In this document: in pieces, positions 1-6,000 of the stretch
Position numbering within the stretch: position 1 is the first letter of the stretch
Layout: each line of letters begins with the position of its first letter
NCBI GenBank assembly: GCA_964584665.1
Contig: CAZPAO010000065.1
Coordinates: 1 to 7,282 of the forward strand
Length of the DNA stretch: 7,282 bases
Reading direction: 5' to 3'
Source: DASUBN01 sp964584665
GTDB lineage: Bacteria > Pseudomonadota > Gammaproteobacteria > Natronospirales > REEB76
The notes under the pieces: generated by a model
Database searches by the model: none
Seen by the model: only the letters and a program-made list of their open reading frames with translations
What the model was told of the DNA's origin: nothing
Program-made: the position numbers and the translations under genes

Positions 1-3000
1 GGCGGCGGCAGCGACACCCTGGATCTGTCTGCCTATAACACGGCGACCAATGTGACCCTGACGGGTTCGGGCGCGAACGGCTATGCGGGCGGCGTGGGCG
101 CCGTGACCGGCGGCTTCAGCGGCATCGATGTGCTCACGGGCGGTTCCGCCTCGAACACCCTCACGGGTGAGAACACGGCCAACACCTGGACCGTGACCGG
201 CTCCAACAGCGGTACGCTGAACGACAGCACCGCGAGCCTGACCTGGAGCGGTTTCGGCAGCCTCACCGGCGGCAGCAGCACTGATGCGTTCACCCTGAAC
301 GGCGGCACGCTCTCCGGTTCCATCAACGGTGGCACGGGCAGCAACACCCTGACCGGCGACAACGTCGCCAACAGCTGGACCGTGACCGGTGCCAACACTG
401 GCACCGTCACCGGCGTGGGGGGCACGTTCTCTAACATCGGCACCCTCGTGGGCGGCAACAACACCGACAGCTTCACCTTCAGTGATGGCGCCACGCTCTC
501 CGGCACCCTGAGCGGCGGGGCAGGGACGGACACCCTGAGCTTCGCGGCCTACACCACGGCCACCAACGTGACCCTGAACGGCGGCGTCGCGAACGGCCTG
601 TCCGGCACCGACGGCGGCATCACCGGCGGCTTCAGCGGCATCGATACCCTCATCGGCAGCAGCACCGCGACCAACACCCTCACGGGCGAGAACACGGCCA
701 ACACCTGGAGTGTCACGGGCGGCAACAGCGGTACGTTGAATGACGGCACCGCGACGCTCACCTGGAGCAACTTCGGCAGCTTGACCGGCGGCAGCAGCAC
801 CGATGCCTTCACTCTGAACGGCGGCACGCTCACTGGTTCCATCAACGGTGGCGCCGGCAGCAATACCCTGACCGGCGACAACGTGGCGAATAGCTGGACC
901 GTGACCGGTGCCAACACCGGCACCGTCACCGGCGTGGGCGGCACGTTCACCAACATCGGCAACCTGGTGGGCGGCAGCAACACGGATGACTTCGTGTTCA
1001 GCGATGGCGCGACCCTCTCCGGCAGCCTGGCTGGCGGCGGCGGCAGCGATACCCTCGATCTGTCCGCTTACACCACGGCGACCAACGTGACCCTGACGGG
1101 TTCGGGCGCCAATGGCTACGCGGGCAACACCGGTTCCATCACCGGCGGCTTCACTGGCATCGACAGCATCAGCGGCAGCAGCACGGCTGCGAGCACCCTC
1201 ACGGGCGAGAACACGGCCAATACCTGGACCGTGACCGGCGCCAACAGCGGTTCCCTGAATGACAGCACCGCGACCCTGGCCTGGAGCAACTTCCGCAGCC
1301 TGACGGGCGGCAGCAGCACCGATGCCTTCACCCTGAACGGCGGCACGCTCTCCGGCTCCATCAATGGCGCCGGCGGCAGCAACACCCTCACTGCCGATAA
1401 CGTGGCCAACACTTGGAACGTGACCGGCAACGATGCCGGCAACGTGACCGGCGTCGGCTCGTTCTCGAACATCGGCAACCTGGTGGGCGGCAGCAACACG
1501 GATGACTTCGTGTTCAGCGACGGCAAGACCCTCTCCGGCAGCCTGAGCGGCGGCGGCGGCAGCGATACCCTCGATCTGTCCGCTTACACCACGGCGACCA
1601 ACGTGACCCTGACGGGTTCGGGCGCCAACGGCTATGCGGGCGGCGTGGGCGCCGTGACCGGGGGCTTCATCGGCATCGATAGCATCAGCGGCAGCAGCAC
1701 GGCTGCGAGCACCCTCACGGGCGAGAACACTGCCAACACCTGGAGCATCACGGGCAACGACAGCGGTACGCTGAACGACAGCACTGCGACGCTGACTTGG
1801 AGCAACTTCAGCGGCCTGACGGGCGGCAGCAGCACCGACAGCTTCGTGTTCAGCAACGGCAAGACCCTCTCCGGCGCCCTGAGCGGCGGCGGCGGCAGTG
1901 ACACCCTGGATCTGTCTGCTTACAACACTGCGACCAACGTGACCCTGACGGGCTCGGGCGCGAACGGCTATGCGGGTAGCGTGGGCGCCGTGACCGGTGG
2001 TTTCAGCGGCATCGACTTACTGGTGGGTGGTTCAGCCTCGAACACCCTCACGGGTGAGAACACGGCCAACACATGGACCGTGACCGGCTCCAACAGCGGT
2101 ACGCTGAACGACAGCACCGCGAGCCTGACCTGGAGCGGTTTCGGCAGCCTCACCGGCGGCAGCAGCACTGATGCGTTCACCCTGAACGGCGGCACCTTGT
2201 CCGGCAACGTCAACGGCGCCGGCGGCAGCGATACTCTGACGGGCGACAACGGCAGCAACACCTGGCACATCAATAGCGCCAACGGCGGTACGGCCACGGG
2301 CGTGGGCGGCAGCTTCAGCAACATCGAGACCCTCGATGGCGGCACCGGCGGCGACAGCTTCATCTTCGGCGCTGCCGGTTCCATCGTGAACATCAACGGC
2401 AACACCGGTTCCGACAGCATCGATCTGTCCGCGCTGGCCGCGGCCAACATCAGCCTCACGGCTTCGGGCGCCAGCGGCTATAGCGGCACCTCGAGCGTCG
2501 GCATCAGCGGCAGCTTCAGCAACATCGACAGCCTGACCAGCGCCGCTGGCGGCACCCTGTCCTCGAGCCTCAGCGGTTCCACCACCTGGAACATCACCGG
2601 CGCCGATCAGGGCAACCTGGTCAACGCGGCCCACACCTTGGACTTTGCCGGCTTCGGCAACCTCACCGGCGGAGCGGGCGCGGATAGCTTCGTCCTCGGC
2701 GCCGCGGGCACAGTCAGCGGAGCCATCGATGGCTCCGGCGGCAGCGACACCCTGCAGGGCAACGATGCGGGCGACTACTATGCGATCACGGGCGCCAATT
2801 CCGGCAGCGTGGGCACGAGTTCCGGCAGCCAGACCGACCTCGTGGGAAGCTTCACGGGCATCGAGAACCTGACCGGCGGCACGGGTGATGACACCTTCGC
2901 CTTCGGCAACTCGGGCTCCATCTCCGGCCTCATCGACGGCGGCAACGGCACCGATTCTGCGGATTACAGCAACGTCACCGGCACCGTCACCATCGATGTG

Positions 3001-6000
3001 GGCGGCGTCCTCGGCGGCATCACACACGTCGAGAGCCTGGTGGGCAACGGTGCCAACAGCACCATCACGGGCGGCAACGACTTCGATATCACGGGCACCG
3101 ACAGCGGCAGCGTGATCGGCGCGGGCGGTACCTTCGGGTACAGCGGCTTCGACAACCTGAGCGGCACCACGGGCGCCGACCACTTCCTGTTCGACGGCGG
3201 CTCCGTCAGCGGCAACGTGGATGGCCTCGGCGGCACCGACCAGCTGGATTACAGCAGCGCCACGGGTCCCATCACCGTCAACCTGCAGACGGGCACCGCC
3301 AGCTTCATCGGCGGAACCTTCGCCAACTTCGAGGACCTGGTGGGTACCGGCGACGCCGCCGACAAGCTCATCGGCGCCAACGGTGCCAACACCTGGACCA
3401 TTAGCGGCACCGACAGCGGCAGCGTCAATAGCTTCACCTTCAGCGCCATTGCCAACCTGCAGGGCGGTACCGCCGCGGATAGCTTCGTGCTCTCTGGCGG
3501 CACGCTCTCCGGCAACATCAACGGTGCCGGCGGCAGCGACAGCCTGACCGGCGATGCCGGCGGCAACGCCTGGCAGATCGACGCCGTCAACGGCGGCACG
3601 GTGACCGGGATCGGCGGCACATTCAGCAGCATCGAGACCCTGAACGCCGGCTCCGGCGGCGACAGCTTCGTGTTCGTCACGGGCGGTTCCGTCGGCACGA
3701 TCAACGGCGGTGCGGGCACCGACACCATAGATCTGTCCGGCCTTTCGGCCGCCACCGTGAGCCTCAGCGCTTCGGGCGCCAACGGCTACAGCGGCACCTC
3801 CAGCGTCGGCATGACCAACTTCAGCAACATCGACAGTCTGACGAGTGCTGCGGGCGGCACCCTGAGTTCGAGCCTTGCTGGCTCGACCGGCTGGACCATC
3901 AACGGTGGCGACCAGGGCAGCGTGGTCAATGCAGCCCATACCCTGAACTTCGATGGCTTCGGCACCCTGAACGGCGGCGCGGGCAACGACACCTTCACTC
4001 TCGTGGCGGGCGGCAGCCTGAGCGGCGGCGTCGCCGGCGGCGGTGGCAGCGACACCCTGGTGGGTGACGACAACGGCGATACCTTCCACATCACGGGCAG
4101 CGGCAGCGGCAGCCTCAAGGATGGCGCTGACACCGGCACCCTGGTCGGCAGCTATAGCGGCATCGAGAACCTCACCGGTGGTACCGGAAACGACAGTTTC
4201 AACTTCGCCAACGGCGGCGCCATCTCGGGCCTCATCGACGGCGGCAACGGCACCGACACCGTGGACTATTCCGCGGTCACCGGCGCCATCACCGTCACCC
4301 TCGGCAGCGGCGTGGCCAACATCGAGGATCTCATCGGTAATGGCAATGCCGGTTCCACCCTCGCCGGCGGCGTCACCTGGAGCATCACCGGGGCTGACAG
4401 CGGCACGGTGGACGGCTTCACCTATTCCGACTTCGCCAACCTCAAGGGCACCACGGGTGCCGACACCTTCACCCTGATCGCGGGTGGTTCCGTGTCCGGC
4501 AACATCGACGGCCTGGGCGGCAACGACACCCTGCAGGGTGACGACAATGGCGATTACTACGCCATCACCGGCTCCAATGCGGGTAGCGTGGGCACCAGCT
4601 CCGGCAGCCCGACCGATCTCGTGGGCAGCTTCACCGGCATCGAGAACCTGACCGGCGGCACGGGTGATGACACCTTCGCCTTCGGCAACTCCGGCGCCAT
4701 CAGCGGCACCATCGACGGCGGCAACGGCACCGATTCGGCCGACTACAGCAACGTCACCGGTCCCCTCACCATCAACGTGAGCGGCGGCCTGGGCGGCATC
4801 ATCAACGTCGAGAGCCTGGTGGGCAACGGTGCCAACGGCACCCTCGCGGGTGGTTTCGATTGGGACATCACCGGCACCGACAGCGGCACCGTCATCGGCA
4901 GCGGCGGCACCTTCAACTACAGCGGCTTCGACAACCTGAGCGGCACCACGGGCGCCGATCACTTCCTGTTCGACGGCGGCTCCGTCAGCGGCAACGTGGA
5001 TGGCCTCGGCGGCACCGACCAGCTGGATTACAGCAGCGCCACGGGTCCCATCACCGTCAACCTGCAGACGGGCACCGCCAGCTTCATCGGCGGAACCTTC
5101 GCCAACTTCGAGGACCTGGTGGGTACCGGCGACGCCGCCGACAAACTCATCGGCGCCAACGGTAGCAATACCTGGACCATCAGCGGCACCGACAGCGGCG
5201 ATGTGAACGGCTTCACCTTCAGCGCCATCGCCAACCTGCAGGGCGGTACCGCGGCGGATAGCTTCGTGCTCTCCGGCGGCACGCTCTCCGGCAACATCAA
5301 CGGCGCCGGCGGCAGTGACACGTTGACAGGCGACAACGTCGTCAATACCTGGACCATCAACGCGGCCAACGGCGGCAGTGTCACGGGCCTGGGCGGCAGC
5401 TTCAGCAACATCGAGAATCTGGTGGGCGGCAGCAATACGGATAGCTTCACGCTGTCCGGCGGCACCCTCACAGGCAGCATCACCGGTGGCAGCGGCACCG
5501 ATACCCTCACCGCCGATGGCGTGGCAAACACCTGGACCATCACCGGCGTGAACACAGGCACCGTCACCGGCACGGGCGGCTTCAGCGGGGTGGAGGACCT
5601 GGTTGGCGGCAACAGCACGGACAGCTTCACGCTCTCCGGCGGCACCATCGTGTCCATCGATGGTGGAGCCGGTACAAACAGCTTGATCGGCGACAGCGCG
5701 GGTGACACCTTCGACATCACTGGCTCTGACAGCGGCAGCGTCACCGGCAAGGTCACCGGCTTCAGCAATATCGCCAATCTCACGGGCGGCACCGGCAACG
5801 ACAGCTTCGTATTCAGCAATGGCGCGACCCTGTCTGGCACCGTCAACGGCGTCTCGGGCAGCGATAGCATCGACTACAGCGCCTATGCCTCCGGCATCGG
5901 CGTGATCCTGACCGGCTCCACCGCCAACGGCGTGGCCGGCACGGACGGCGGCATCACCGGCGGCTTCAGCAACATCGACACCATCACGGCCAGCAACGGC

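Larger units (their letters stand above)
16..2415 (+). repeat. N-proximal array of five superunits of about 172 residues (516 bp)
   Basis: The motif TLDLSAY or a close variant starts each unit, at residues 6, 178, 351, 523, 635 and (as SIDLSAL) 806, giving spacings of 172, 173, 172, 112 and 171 residues. A full unit has three modules. Module a (47-48 residues) runs from TLDLSAY through TNVTLTGSGANGYAG to the FSGID segment. Module b (63 residues) runs from TLTGENTANTW through LTW and LTGGSSTDAFTLNGG. Module c (61-62 residues) runs from TLTGDNVANTW through LVGGSNTD and FVFSDGATLSG to GGGGSD. Units keep the reading frame and differ mainly by substitutions. The fourth unit is short by one module. 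The fifth drifts in its last third towards the sequence type of the central region. Confidence 0.9.

Noticed and set aside
16..2415. Regular direct repeats as a CRISPR array or non-coding tandem repeat
   Set aside because: The period is 516 bp, a multiple of three, and differences fall mostly at third codon positions. The repeats are coding.
3811..3813. In-frame ATG as a possible start of a shorter protein
   Set aside because: It lies in the middle of a repeat block whose homologous copy has no Met there. The frame is open and of the same character for 1270 codons upstream.
4860..5165. Plus-strand out-of-frame reading rich in Arg, His and Gln; also Ala/Ser/Pro-rich ones such as 3221-3547, 5000-5206 and 6449-6721
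   Set aside because: They overlap the continuous main frame, have low-complexity products, and repeat in parallel with the sense modules.
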